Assembly (NCBI GenBank): GCA_017610505.1
Contig: JAFCBX010000010.1
Coordinates: forward strand, 1-19,366
Direction: 5' to 3'
DNA length: 19,366 nt
Source: Methanosarcinales archaeon
Lineage (GTDB): Archaea > Nanobdellota > Nanobdellia > Woesearchaeales > CG1-02-33-12
Under the pieces are notes generated by a model, which saw only the letters and a list, made by a program, of their open reading frames with translations, did not search any database and was not told the DNA's origin. A program made the translations under genes and the position numbers. Below are positions 7,903 to 14,357 of this stretch, piece by piece; position 1 is the stretch's first letter, and each line of letters opens with the position of its first letter.

Positions 7903-8061
7903 CGCTATTAATATCCTTGAAAGCTTTTTGCTTTTTTCATGCTCTTTTTTTTCTTTTTCTGTTGTAAACTTAACAAAGGTTTTTCTAATAAGGATAATGA
8001 GTATGATTATTGCAGGCAGGCATAATAATAATGCTTCTGGATTCTTGAAATAGATGATTAT
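7903..8061 (-). other. In-frame N-terminal extension of the VWA protein with likely AUA start
   Basis: The frame of the 5662-7902 gene stays open for 53 codons upstream of its first ATG, back to a TGA at 8065-8067. The extension begins IIIYFKNPEALLLCLPA, contains a membrane helix, then a basic cytoplasmic stretch before the helix now at the start. NPEALLL-type beginnings followed by two helices are standard for this protein family. No ATG, GTG or TTG occurs in the extension. A ribosome site GGGGTGAT (8064-8071) ends 2 nt before ATA at 8059-8061, the same spacing used by the neighbouring BatA-type gene (GGTGTG-TA-ATG). ATA overlaps the upstream stop as ATAA. ATC at 8056-8058 is the alternative start. 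Confidence 0.7.
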
Positions 8062-9818
8062 AAATCACCCCTTATTTTTATATAAAAAATCTCAAAAAAC
8101 ATAATAATGATTGCAAAAATAATTAAATAAATATCAAGATTTACAACAACTTTTTCTTCAGAGATGCCTGAAACAAAACCCTGCTCATCAAAATCTATTG
8201 TTTCCTTTGCTATGTCTGATTCATATTCATTAAGAAGGTTCACTGCAATCTTATTTCCATTATCATATATTCCGGCTTTGTCTATTGACGGCTTTTCATC
8301 TATCCTGAAGTTATAATCTTTTATATCGCCTGCTTCAGCAAGAAAGTTTAATAATTCATTCCAGAATATGGGATAAGAGGTTTGTGTTTTAAAATCAGTC
8401 TGCTCGTCAATAATTCCATAATAAACTAAATTTCCTTTTCCATTTTTGCCTAAAGCAACAAGCGGGCTAGAATCATCAGCTTCTATAATTGATATTGCAT
8501 TGTCTTTTGGAATTGCCTTGAAATATTTTTTAACTATTGTAAAGCATTTATTGTTCTCAAACTGTTTTGTGAATTCATTTATTACCTTCACGCATGCCTT
8601 TGTATTATTGGCTTTTTCATTTAAATCAACAGGCAGGAGCCATGATATGCCTATCTTGTTTAGGTCATCCTGTGCTGTGATGATGAGGCTTTTGCCATTT
8701 CCAACTTCTCTTGATATTTCCTCCAGTGTTCCCGGAAGAATAAGACTTCCATCTATACCGCTTATTATTATAACCTCATTAGATTCAATTCCTTGGACTA
8801 TTGGGGGCTCTGTAATCTTAAGATTAATATCCTTTGATGACTGCAATGCCTTCATAAGATAGCTTGTCTTTGCATTTGTTATCAATAGAACATCAATCTG
8901 TTTTTTTAATGGGGCACTTATATAAGCAGTGTTATCAAGCTTAAAATCATCATCTGAATTTATCTTAATTTCACTGATGCCTGGGGGAGTTTCAAAACTA
9001 AATACCTCTGTTGATTTGGCTGTTATTTTTTTTGATTTTGTTTCTAAAGCACTGCTATCCTTAACTAGTGCTATTGTTATTTCTGCATCATCATCATTAA
9101 AATTCTTCACATATGCTGCTGTATTGTGCTTATCAATATCAAGGTCTATGATTCCTATGTTCTTTGCCTTGTTCCATGTGCTTATAAATTTAACATCAAT
9201 GTCTTTTGAAGAGAGTATTCTTTTTGCCTTTGACAATTCATTTACATCCTCAACTATAAAATCGCTTATCACAACTATTCTTCCCTTTCTTTCTCCTAGT
9301 ATTGATTCTGCTTCATACAATGCACTTTCAATATTTGTTCCTGTGTCTTTTGGCTCTATTGCCTGAATTAATGATAATGCCTGGTTTTTTGTTCCATCCT
9401 CTAAAATTGTTTCAGGGCTTTCAGAGGCAACTATTATGCTTATCTTGCCTTGCAGATAATCTTTTGCTATGCTTATTGAGCTTTCAAATCTTGTCCTGCC
9501 ATTATCAATTGTTTGCGAACTTGCACTTGCATCAATAATAATAATAGTATTTTGTGATGTAACAGCCTCAGATGTTGTTATATAAGGCGAGGCAATTGAA
9601 AAAGCCATTATTGATAATGCCAATAACTGCAGTAAAAATACAAGATTTCTCAGCAATTTCTGGAAAAAAGAATCTTTGGTTATTTTTCTTTGGTTTTTTA
9701 TTAAGAACATAAGAGAAGGAACAACCTTTTCAATTGGTTTTGGTTTGATCAAATAAAGTACAACCAGGGGTATCAAGCTTAGAAAAGCATAAAGTCCCAA
9801 AGTATTAGCTAGCTGCAT
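8058..9818 (-). CDS. BatA-type VWA membrane protein, first gene of the MoxR cluster
   Basis: A 586-residue protein. The N-terminal ~80 residues fit the BatA/aerotolerance N-terminal domain: a helix at about 6-24, KPKPIEKVVPSLMFL, then a second helix at about 58-80. A VWA domain follows (about 90-215) with a complete metal site: DASAS, DTGTNIESA and VISDF. After this come beta-rich domains and an amidotransferase-like region (VIIISGIDGS, LVYYGIIDEQ). A final membrane helix (about 560-580) ends IRGDL. This resembles the Bat proteins of bacteria and the paired VWA proteins found beside MoxR in archaea. The start is supported by a ribosome site GAGGTG (9823-9828), 4 nt before the ATG. It is the promoter-proximal gene of the 2104-9818 operon. 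Its TAA overlaps the presumed start of the next gene. Confidence 0.92.
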   Translation of the reverse strand: MQLANTLGLYAFLSLIPLVVLYLIKPKPIEKVVPSLMFLIKNQRKITKDSFFQKLLRNLVFLLQLLALSIMAFSIASPYITTSEAVTSQNTIIIIDASASSQTIDNGRTRFESSISIAKDYLQGKISIIVASESPETILEDGTKNQALSLIQAIEPKDTGTNIESALYEAESILGERKGRIVVISDFIVEDVNELSKAKRILSSKDIDVKFISTWNKAKNIGIIDLDIDKHNTAAYVKNFNDDDAEITIALVKDSSALETKSKKITAKSTEVFSFETPPGISEIKINSDDDFKLDNTAYISAPLKKQIDVLLITNAKTSYLMKALQSSKDINLKITEPPIVQGIESNEVIIISGIDGSLILPGTLEEISREVGNGKSLIITAQDDLNKIGISWLLPVDLNEKANNTKACVKVINEFTKQFENNKCFTIVKKYFKAIPKDNAISIIEADDSSPLVALGKNGKGNLVYYGIIDEQTDFKTQTSYPIFWNELLNFLAEAGDIKDYNFRIDEKPSIDKAGIYDNGNKIAVNLLNEYESDIAKETIDFDEQGFVSGISEEKVVVNLDIYLIIFAIIIMFFEIFYIKIRGDL

Positions 9819-9856
9819 TACACACCTCTTTATATTAATATTTTTAAAACATAATC

Positions 9857-9867
9857 TATATTTAAAT
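9857..9867 (-). promoter_or_regulatory. Candidate promoter of the MoxR-VWA operon
   Basis: On the minus strand ATTTAAATATA would place transcription start near 9836 and give a leader of about 18 nt that includes the GAGGTG ribosome site (9823-9828). A second AT-rich element at about 9835-9849 is an alternative. No other gene precedes this operon on the same strand within 70 bp. Confidence 0.4.
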
Positions 9868-9890
9868 CTTCACTTTTTTAGAACAAATTT

Positions 9891-10514
9891 TCATAGTGGA
9901 TTTAGGGCATATTTTAAAATCATCAATGAGGGATTTAATTTTTTAAAATAACAAAACTTTTCAAAATCACTTGGATTAACATTCTCAGGAATAAAATGAT
10001 CTCCTAAAACCTGCCCTTTCATCTGCGCAAACTTGAATTTGTCCATGATTTCATCAACCTTATGATTGTTGATTATTGGCGAGTCATGGTATTTTACTTC
10101 TTTTGATGGAGTATTAAACCCTACAAGCCTTTGTGAGAATATCTTATTTTTATTGTTAATCATATAATCATTGTAGTCAAACTCAAAGCCTGAATTTAAC
10201 TGCTGGTATATTATGTTCTGAATCAAAGAAATATAATCCTTTTTCCATCTTCTGAAAGTTTTTTTATTATTAACTTCAGATACTTCTTCCAAACCTTTTT
10301 TTTCTTTTGGTGATTTTTCTTTATCGATTATTTTATCTTTGTTCTGCTGTTTTTTTATTTGTTCAATTATTTCTACTAATTCAATAAGGTTTTTGGTTTT
10401 TTTACCTTCTTTTGCTCTTATTGATTTGTGACCTTCCTTAATTTTGTTAGTTTTTTCTTCTTTTATGCTGGTTACTTTGTTATTCTCTTTAATGTTGTTG
10501 GATATCATATCCAA
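9891..10514 (-). CDS. Lys-rich protein of unknown function, divergent from a winged-helix regulator
   Basis: No family recognised. The first ~85 residues are low-complexity and dominated by Lys, Glu, Asn and Ile, probably disordered. The remainder (about 86-207) looks ordered: FRRWKKDYISLIQNIIYQQLNSGFEFDYNDY, then a mixed segment ending LMILKYALNPL. No membrane helices. The listed start is TTG at 10514. ATG at 10506-10508 (third codon, giving 205 residues) is better, because a minus-strand TATA element TTATATAC (10531-10538) lies 26-27 nt upstream of it. The 21-bp palindrome 10496-10516 covers this start. It is divergent from the regulator gene at 10553 and is a plausible target of it. Function unknown. 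Confidence 0.65.
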   Translation of the reverse strand: MDMISNNIKENNKVTSIKEEKTNKIKEGHKSIRAKEGKKTKNLIELVEIIEQIKKQQNKDKIIDKEKSPKEKKGLEEVSEVNNKKTFRRWKKDYISLIQNIIYQQLNSGFEFDYNDYMINNKNKIFSQRLVGFNTPSKEVKYHDSPIINNHKVDEIMDKFKFAQMKGQVLGDHFIPENVNPSDFEKFCYFKKLNPSLMILKYALNPL

Positions 10515-10516
10515 CA
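10496..10516. promoter_or_regulatory. Perfect 21-bp palindrome, candidate operator
   Basis: Ten-base arms TGTTGGATAT and ATATCCAACA flank a single central C at 10506. It lies over the start of the minus-strand Lys-rich gene and 5 bp upstream of the plus-strand TATA box for the winged-helix gene. This is where a dimeric regulator would block one promoter and control its own. Symmetry of 10 of 10 base pairs is seen directly; binding by the neighbouring regulator is inferred. Confidence 0.6.
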
Positions 10517-10521
10517 GAAAA

Positions 10522-10538
10522 TTATAAATAGTATATAA
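10522..10538. promoter_or_regulatory. Overlapping divergent TATA boxes
   Basis: TTATAAATA (10522-10530, plus strand) is centred 27 nt before the ATG at 10553. TTATATAC (10531-10538 read on the minus strand) is centred about 26 nt before the ATG at 10508. Both fit leaderless archaeal transcripts and explain both starts. Confidence 0.55.
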
Positions 10539-10552
10539 GGTTTTTGTTTCTT

Positions 10553-11155
10553 ATGGTAGGCAACATACCAGGCTATGTAAAAACAGATATTATAAGGGCA
10601 TTTTTGCTGATGAAAGAGAATATTAGCAGGAATGAGCTTGTTAAAAAACTTGAATTAGGCGAGGGAACTGTAAGGACAATTTTGGATATTTTAAAGCATA
10701 AAAATTTAATTTGCTCTACAAAACAGGGGCATTCATTGACTGAAAAAGGCAATTTGTTTCTTAAAAAAACAGAAAAAAGCATGGTAGTTAAAAGATTGAT
10801 TTTAGAGGATTTCTATCCTGAGCTTGAAAAAGCAGTTGTTTTGCTAAAGAAACCATATAAAAACATCAAAATAAGTTTTGAGCAAAGAGATATTGCTGTT
10901 AAGCAGGGAGCAGATGGAGCAGTTATTCTGAAGTTTGATAATAAACTTTACATTCCAGATGCAGATATTAATTTTAAAGAATCTTATAAAAAAGCATATA
11001 ATGAAATCCTTAAATGCTTTGATTTTAAAAAAAGCGATATATTAATTATATGCTTTGCAGACTGCTTAAGAAATGCAGAGAACGGCGCTTTGGCAATTGC
11101 TTTAACCATGAGCAAAGAATTAAATGATTTAATAAGAACTAGTATGACTTGCTGA
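10553..11155 (+). CDS. Winged-helix transcriptional regulator (DUF4443-like)
   Basis: About 200 residues. The N-terminal ~75 residues form a winged helix: IIRAFLLMKENISRNELVKKL, then LGEGTVRTILDILKHKNLI, with a wing ending SLTEKGNLFL. The C-terminal domain (about 80-200) has EQRDIAVKQGADGAVILKF and DILIICFADCLRNAENGALAIA, which recalls archaeal winged-helix proteins of the DUF4443 type. That family name is from memory and uncertain. I place the start at ATG 10553 because the TATA box at 10522-10530 lies 27 nt upstream. A TTG three codons earlier (10544) would be too close to the TATA. It is divergent from the Lys-rich gene and overlaps the end of the proS C-terminal part on the other strand by 17 bp. 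Probably regulates itself and its neighbour through the palindrome. Confidence 0.8.
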   Translation: MVGNIPGYVKTDIIRAFLLMKENISRNELVKKLELGEGTVRTILDILKHKNLICSTKQGHSLTEKGNLFLKKTEKSMVVKRLILEDFYPELEKAVVLLKKPYKNIKISFEQRDIAVKQGADGAVILKFDNKLYIPDADINFKESYKKAYNEILKCFDFKKSDILIICFADCLRNAENGALAIALTMSKELNDLIRTSMTC

Positions 11156-12086
11156 AATAAACTTTATATTCTGATTTTTTGCCGCATTTAATGCACTTTC
11201 CATTTGCTTTTTTTCCATCAGAGATAATGCATCTTGTGGTTGCTCCATCTGCCTCATATTTGATTAGTTCTTCGCATTCTTTTTTCCCGCAGAAAAAGGC
11301 TTTTGGTATTTTTTTTGCTTTTATTGCCTTTAAAAAATCATTCCAGTTGTCAACATCAACAATATTTTTATTGAGGAAGTTTTTGGCTTTTGTGAAAAGG
11401 TTTTTCTGGATTTTATCAAGAGATTGTTTGACTTTTTTATTTAATTCTGCTATCTTTACAAACTCTTTTTCTCCTGTATCCCTTCTTACTAAAACAGCCT
11501 GATTTTTCTCTAAATCCTTTGGACCGAGCTCTATCCTTAATGGAATTCCTTTTAGTTCCCATTCATGAAATTTCCATCCAGGGGAGTATTCCCCCCTATT
11601 GTCTATTTCAATATTATAATCTTTTAATAATTTTTTTATCTCCTCTGCTTTCTTCAATGTTTTTTCTTTTGATTTGTCAAAAAGGATTGGAACTATGACT
11701 GCATGGATCGGAGCTATTTTTGGGGGTATTACCAACCCCTTATTATCCCCATGCACCATTATTATTGCCCCTATCATCCTTGTGCTTATTCCCCATGATG
11801 TCTGCCAGGGCATGTGATATTTTTCATCTTTTCCAAGAAATTTTATCTTAAATGCCTTTGCAAAATTCTGCCCAAGCATATGGCTTGTTCCCATCTGCAA
11901 TGCCTTGCCATCTGGCATAAATGCCTCAAGAGTCATTGTATAAACAGCTCCTGCAAATTTCTCCTTGTCTGTTTTTTTGCCACTTTTTCTGTTGCATGAA
12001 CAGTATGGCCTTCCTGCCATAAAAATTCCCTTGTCCTTAGAAATGGCTTTGGATACTTGAATTCCCACCTTACAATATTGCACCAC
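11139..12086 (-). CDS. proS: Prolyl-tRNA synthetase, C-terminal part (frameshifted gene)
   Basis: C-terminal portion of an archaeal-type class II prolyl-tRNA synthetase, which charges tRNA-Pro. Genuine homology begins at about residue 36 (GKKTDKEKFAGAVYT). The first ~35 residues are the N-terminal part read in the wrong frame, so the ATG at 12086 is not a true start. It contains MPDGKALQMGTSHMLGQNF, motif 3 (GISTRMIGAIIMVHGD), the anticodon-binding domain (IAPIHAVIVPI to PLRIELGP) and the C-terminal zinc domain with CGKKEC and CIKCGKK. It ends in Tyr, as these enzymes often do. Together with 11933-12505 it would make one enzyme, but about 26 residues between motif 2 and GKKTDK are missing and the frame is shifted. 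See the finding at 11967-11981. Confidence 0.9.
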   Translation of the reverse strand: MVQYCKVGIQVSKAISKDKGIFMAGRPYCSCNRKSGKKTDKEKFAGAVYTMTLEAFMPDGKALQMGTSHMLGQNFAKAFKIKFLGKDEKYHMPWQTSWGISTRMIGAIIMVHGDNKGLVIPPKIAPIHAVIVPILFDKSKEKTLKKAEEIKKLLKDYNIEIDNRGEYSPGWKFHEWELKGIPLRIELGPKDLEKNQAVLVRRDTGEKEFVKIAELNKKVKQSLDKIQKNLFTKAKNFLNKNIVDVDNWNDFLKAIKAKKIPKAFFCGKKECEELIKYEADGATTRCIISDGKKANGKCIKCGKKSEYKVYFSKSY

Positions 12087-12505
12087 TGGTTTATTAATAA
12101 AGGAAGGTCTCTCCAGGATCTTATCCAGTTTGCATATGACTCATACATTATTGTTTCAGATGTAGGCCTTATAGCAAGCCTTTCTTTCATCTTTGTATTG
12201 CCAGCATGGGTTACCCAGGCCACTTCTGGTGCAAAGCCCTTAACATGCTCTTTTTCTTTCATTAGAAGATGCTCTGGTATAAATAGCGGAAAGTAGGCGT
12301 TCTTGTGGCCTGTTTTTTTTATCATGCTGTCAAATATTTTCTGTATGTTTTCCCAAATTGAGTATGAATTAGGCCTTAAAACCATGCACCCAGAAACAGA
12401 ACTATAGTCAGCAAGCTCAGCTTTTTGCACAACCTGTGTATACCACTCGCTTAAATTATCGCTTTTCTTTACATTCAGTCCGAGTGTTTCCCTTTTTTTG
12501 GCCAT
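11933..12505 (-). CDS. proS: Prolyl-tRNA synthetase, N-terminal part (frameshifted gene)
   Basis: N-terminal portion of prolyl-tRNA synthetase. It begins MAKKRETLGLNVKKSDNLSEWY and shows the dimer-interface region, the proline-site loop RPTSETIMY (residues 113-121) and class II motif 2 (FKYPKPFLRTREFLWQEGHT, ending at residue 168). Homology fades after HATEKVAKKQT (about residue 180). The last ten residues are out-of-frame read-through of the region encoding KEKFAGAVY. The stop at 11933 is therefore premature. Alone it lacks motif 3, anticodon-binding and zinc domains and could not be active. Either the gene is a recent pseudogene with another copy elsewhere, or the break is an assembly error. 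It lies 80 bp from tRNA-Pro on the same strand. Confidence 0.9.
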   Translation of the reverse strand: MAKKRETLGLNVKKSDNLSEWYTQVVQKAELADYSSVSGCMVLRPNSYSIWENIQKIFDSMIKKTGHKNAYFPLFIPEHLLMKEKEHVKGFAPEVAWVTHAGNTKMKERLAIRPTSETIMYESYANWIRSWRDLPLLINQWCNIVRWEFKYPKPFLRTREFLWQEGHTVHATEKVAKKQTRRNLQELFIQ

Positions 12506-12568
12506 ATTAACTCTGTTTTTTGTTTTTATTTAAATATTTTGTTTATTTGATATCTTATTTATAACTGT

Positions 12569-12586
12569 AGCTTAGCAAGAAGCTGT
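12569..12586. repeat. 18-bp direct repeat, trailer copy (tRNA-Pro 3' flank)
   Basis: AGCTTAGCAAGAAGCTGT on the plus strand, identical to 12660-12677 and offset by 91 bp. On the tRNA (minus) strand this copy starts at the discriminator A73 and runs into the 3' trailer. It can form a short hairpin (AGCTT/AAGCT). Confidence 0.9.
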
Positions 12587-12599
12587 GGGGCTGCTGAGA

Positions 12600-12675
12600 C
12601 TTCCGACTTAGTTGCGAGCGATAGCGAGCGTGTCCGGCTTTATTCCGGACTTGCGTGCCAGCTTAGCAAGAAGCT
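12600..12675 (-). other. tRNA-Pro intron at position 59/60, canonical bulge-helix-bulge
   Basis: The junctions form a bulge-helix-bulge. The outer helix is the T-stem (5 bp). A 3-nt bulge AGT (12599-12601) follows. The central 4-bp helix is TCCG/CGGA (12678-12681 with 12602-12605). The other 3-nt bulge is ACA (12675-12677). The inner helix is GCTT/AAGT (12671-12674 with 12606-12609). Cuts between the second and third bulge bases leave exactly a 7-nt T-loop. The intron also holds a perfect hairpin GTCCGG/CCGGAC (12632-12650). Confidence 0.8.
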
Positions 12676-12677
12676 GT
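12660..12677. repeat. 18-bp direct repeat, intron copy
   Basis: Identical to 12569-12586. On the tRNA strand it comprises the last two bases of the 5' exon (AC) and the first 16 bases of the intron, including the inner helix strand GCTT of the splicing motif. Confidence 0.9.
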
Positions 12678-12756
12678 CGGACTCAGATCGCCGCGTCCCG
12701 AACGCGAAATACTGCCATTATACTACAGCCCCAAAAAAACATAGAAAATCAATAAG

Positions 12757-12766
12757 TTTTAAATAT
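12757..12766 (+). promoter_or_regulatory. TATA box of tRNA-Leu
   Basis: TTTTAAATAT is centred about 28 nt before the tRNA 5' end at 12790, a normal archaeal tRNA promoter distance. Confidence 0.45.
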
Positions 12767-12789
12767 CTTACTTATGTTCCCTCATACAC

Positions 12790-12873
12790 GCGGGAGTGGC
12801 AGAGTGGTCAAATGCGCAAGGTTCAGAGCCTTGTCTCTTAGTGGGTACGCGTGTTCGAATCACGTCTCCCGCA
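12790..12873 (+). tRNA. tRNA-Leu(CAG)
   Basis: 84 nt, uninterrupted. Acceptor GCGGGAG/CTCCCGC with A73. Anticodon stem CAAGG/CCTTG with loop TTCAGAG, giving anticodon CAG. There is a long variable arm, as expected for class II leucine tRNA, and T-stem GCGTG/CACGT with canonical loop TTCGAAT. CCA is not encoded (A73 is followed by TAA). It converges on the MATE gene, whose stop is 14 bp away. Confidence 0.95.
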
Positions 12874-12887
12874 TAAAAACTAAAGAA

Positions 12888-14315
12888 TTATTCAATGATT
12901 TCTGATTCTGCTTCAGATTTTAATATTATGCCCTCAACATCCACTTTCTTCTTTATGATGTGTTTCTTAATTTTCAAATAGATGGTATATATTATTATAA
13001 GGCTTAAAAACATTGTTAACGGATAAGACCACCAGATTCCCACTGCCTTTAAATTAAAAACAAAAGCAAGCAGATAAGCGCCACCCATTCTTAATATAAA
13101 ATGGTGGATAATGCTTACAACCATTGAGATATCTGTACGCTTTATTCCCCTGAAGAAGCCTATGAAAACATGCCTTCCAAATCCAATGATTATAAATGGA
13201 GAAACAATTCTTAAAAACAGGGTTCCAAGGTAAATAACCTCTGCATCAGCTGTGAAAGCACTTACTATCTGTCTTGAAAACATGAATATAAAAAAACTCA
13301 TGAAAAATATTATCTTGAATCCTAATTTCGCAGATTCTTTCAATGAGATAAATGCCCTTTTTATATTTCCAGCACCAAAATTCTGGGCAACTATTGTTGA
13401 TATTGCAACAGATATTGCCAAAGATGGAATCATGAAAAAACTGAATAGTCTTGTGACAATGCCAAAAGCAGCCAATGTTGCAGTCCCCAAGACACCAACT
13501 AAATATGTTATCATAAAAGATCCAATAGATATTGACCCCATTTCAAAAGTGGTTGGGATTCCAAGCTTAAGAACATCCTTTATTATCTTTATTTTTGGCT
13601 TTAGGAAATCAAGCTTAAATCTTATTCCATAAGTTCCTTTGATTAAATGATAAAGCGCAATTAAACTTATAATTGCCCTGGAGATTACAGTGGCTAAAGC
13701 TGCTCCAAAAACACCCATTTTTGGGAAAGGTCCCAGCCCAAAAATAAGGATTGGGTCAAGGATAACATTAATTAATACTGATATAAAAACAAATTTCATT
13801 GGGGTTTTTGTGTTTCCCAGTGCTCTTAATGCTGCCTCAAAAACATAATAAAGTATCATAAATGAAAACCCTATAAAGATTGTTCTCATGTAAACAACTG
13901 CACTTTCAAAAACCTGTTGTTCAGAAGTCAGTAATGAAACAATTTTTGGGGTAAATAAAAAGCCAATGAAAGACACTGCAATTGCAGCTAAAAAAAGCAG
14001 GACAAAAATCTGTGAGATTATAAGGTTAATCTGTTTTTTGTCTTTTTCTTTTTTTGTCTTAAACGCCTTTCCTGCAGCATGTGCTATCAGTATAGAGCCG
14101 CCAACACCAATACCCATTGAAATAGCTATCATAACAAAGACAAGGGGAAAACTGATTGTCACTGCAGCAATTGCATAGCTTCCGAGCCTGCCAACCCAGA
14201 ATGTGTCTGTTATGTTGTATGTTGACTGGAGAAGGTTTGAAATCATCATAGGCCAAGAAAGCTTCAGAATTACTTTCTTTAAGTCTCCGTTTAGAATCTT
14301 TTCTGTTTCTTGCAT
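12888..14315 (-). CDS. MATE-family multidrug efflux transporter
   Basis: A 475-residue membrane protein with about 12 hydrophobic helices in two homologous halves, the length and layout of MATE transporters, which export cationic compounds in exchange for sodium or protons. Family features: N-terminal ILKLSWPMMISNLLQSTYNITDTFWVGRLG, then AVTISFP and GIGVGGSILIAHAAG. The second half opens with LKLGIPTTFEMGSIS and contains SIAISVAISTIVAQNFGAGN-like sequence (about residues 300-320). The acidic C-terminal tail ends SEAESEIIE. It starts 42 nt after the AlkD-like gene on the same strand. Substrate cannot be inferred. Confidence 0.95.
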   Translation of the reverse strand: MQETEKILNGDLKKVILKLSWPMMISNLLQSTYNITDTFWVGRLGSYAIAAVTISFPLVFVMIAISMGIGVGGSILIAHAAGKAFKTKKEKDKKQINLIISQIFVLLFLAAIAVSFIGFLFTPKIVSLLTSEQQVFESAVVYMRTIFIGFSFMILYYVFEAALRALGNTKTPMKFVFISVLINVILDPILIFGLGPFPKMGVFGAALATVISRAIISLIALYHLIKGTYGIRFKLDFLKPKIKIIKDVLKLGIPTTFEMGSISIGSFMITYLVGVLGTATLAAFGIVTRLFSFFMIPSLAISVAISTIVAQNFGAGNIKRAFISLKESAKLGFKIIFFMSFFIFMFSRQIVSAFTADAEVIYLGTLFLRIVSPFIIIGFGRHVFIGFFRGIKRTDISMVVSIIHHFILRMGGAYLLAFVFNLKAVGIWWSYPLTMFLSLIIIYTIYLKIKKHIIKKKVDVEGIILKSEAESEIIE

Positions 14316-14357
14316 TAAAAAAAGGGAAAATGGCTAACTTAAATAACTTTTGGGAAA

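Larger units (their letters stand above)
12586..12732 (-). tRNA. tRNA-Pro(CGG) with an intron in the T-loop
   Basis: Read on the minus strand. Acceptor GGGGCTG/CAGCCCC with A73; D-arm GTAT/AGTAT region; anticodon stem TCGCG/CGCGG with loop TTCGGGA, giving anticodon CGG. The T-stem is CTGAG/CTCAG. The T-loop is split by 76 nt (12600-12675); removing it gives the 7-nt loop TCCGACT and a 71-nt tRNA. Position 55 would be C instead of the near-universal T, while G53, C56, A58 and C61 are normal. CCA is not encoded. A prolyl-tRNA synthetase gene lies 80 bp downstream on the same strand. Confidence 0.9.

Noticed and set aside
11972..11978. A_AAA_AAA slippery heptamer in the proS frame, where a -1 shift would join the two parts in frame
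   Set aside because: The register is right for programmed -1 frameshifting. However, the joined protein would still lack about 26 residues that form part of the catalytic core in relatives, and no stimulatory structure is obvious. Deletion or an assembly error explains both the gap and the shift.
12614..12630. GCGAGCG repeated twice with a 3-nt spacer, considered as a CRISPR-like or regulatory repeat
   Set aside because: Only two 7-bp copies inside a structured tRNA intron; no array and no cas genes.
12569..12677. 18-bp repeats at a tRNA as attachment sites of an integrated element
   Set aside because: The repeats are only 91 bp apart, one is inside the tRNA intron, and there is no integrase or cargo between them.
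12505..12732. Functional pairing of tRNA-Pro with prolyl-tRNA synthetase as an autoregulatory unit
   Set aside because: Adjacency is seen, but nothing in the sequence (shared structure, antitermination) supports a regulatory link.
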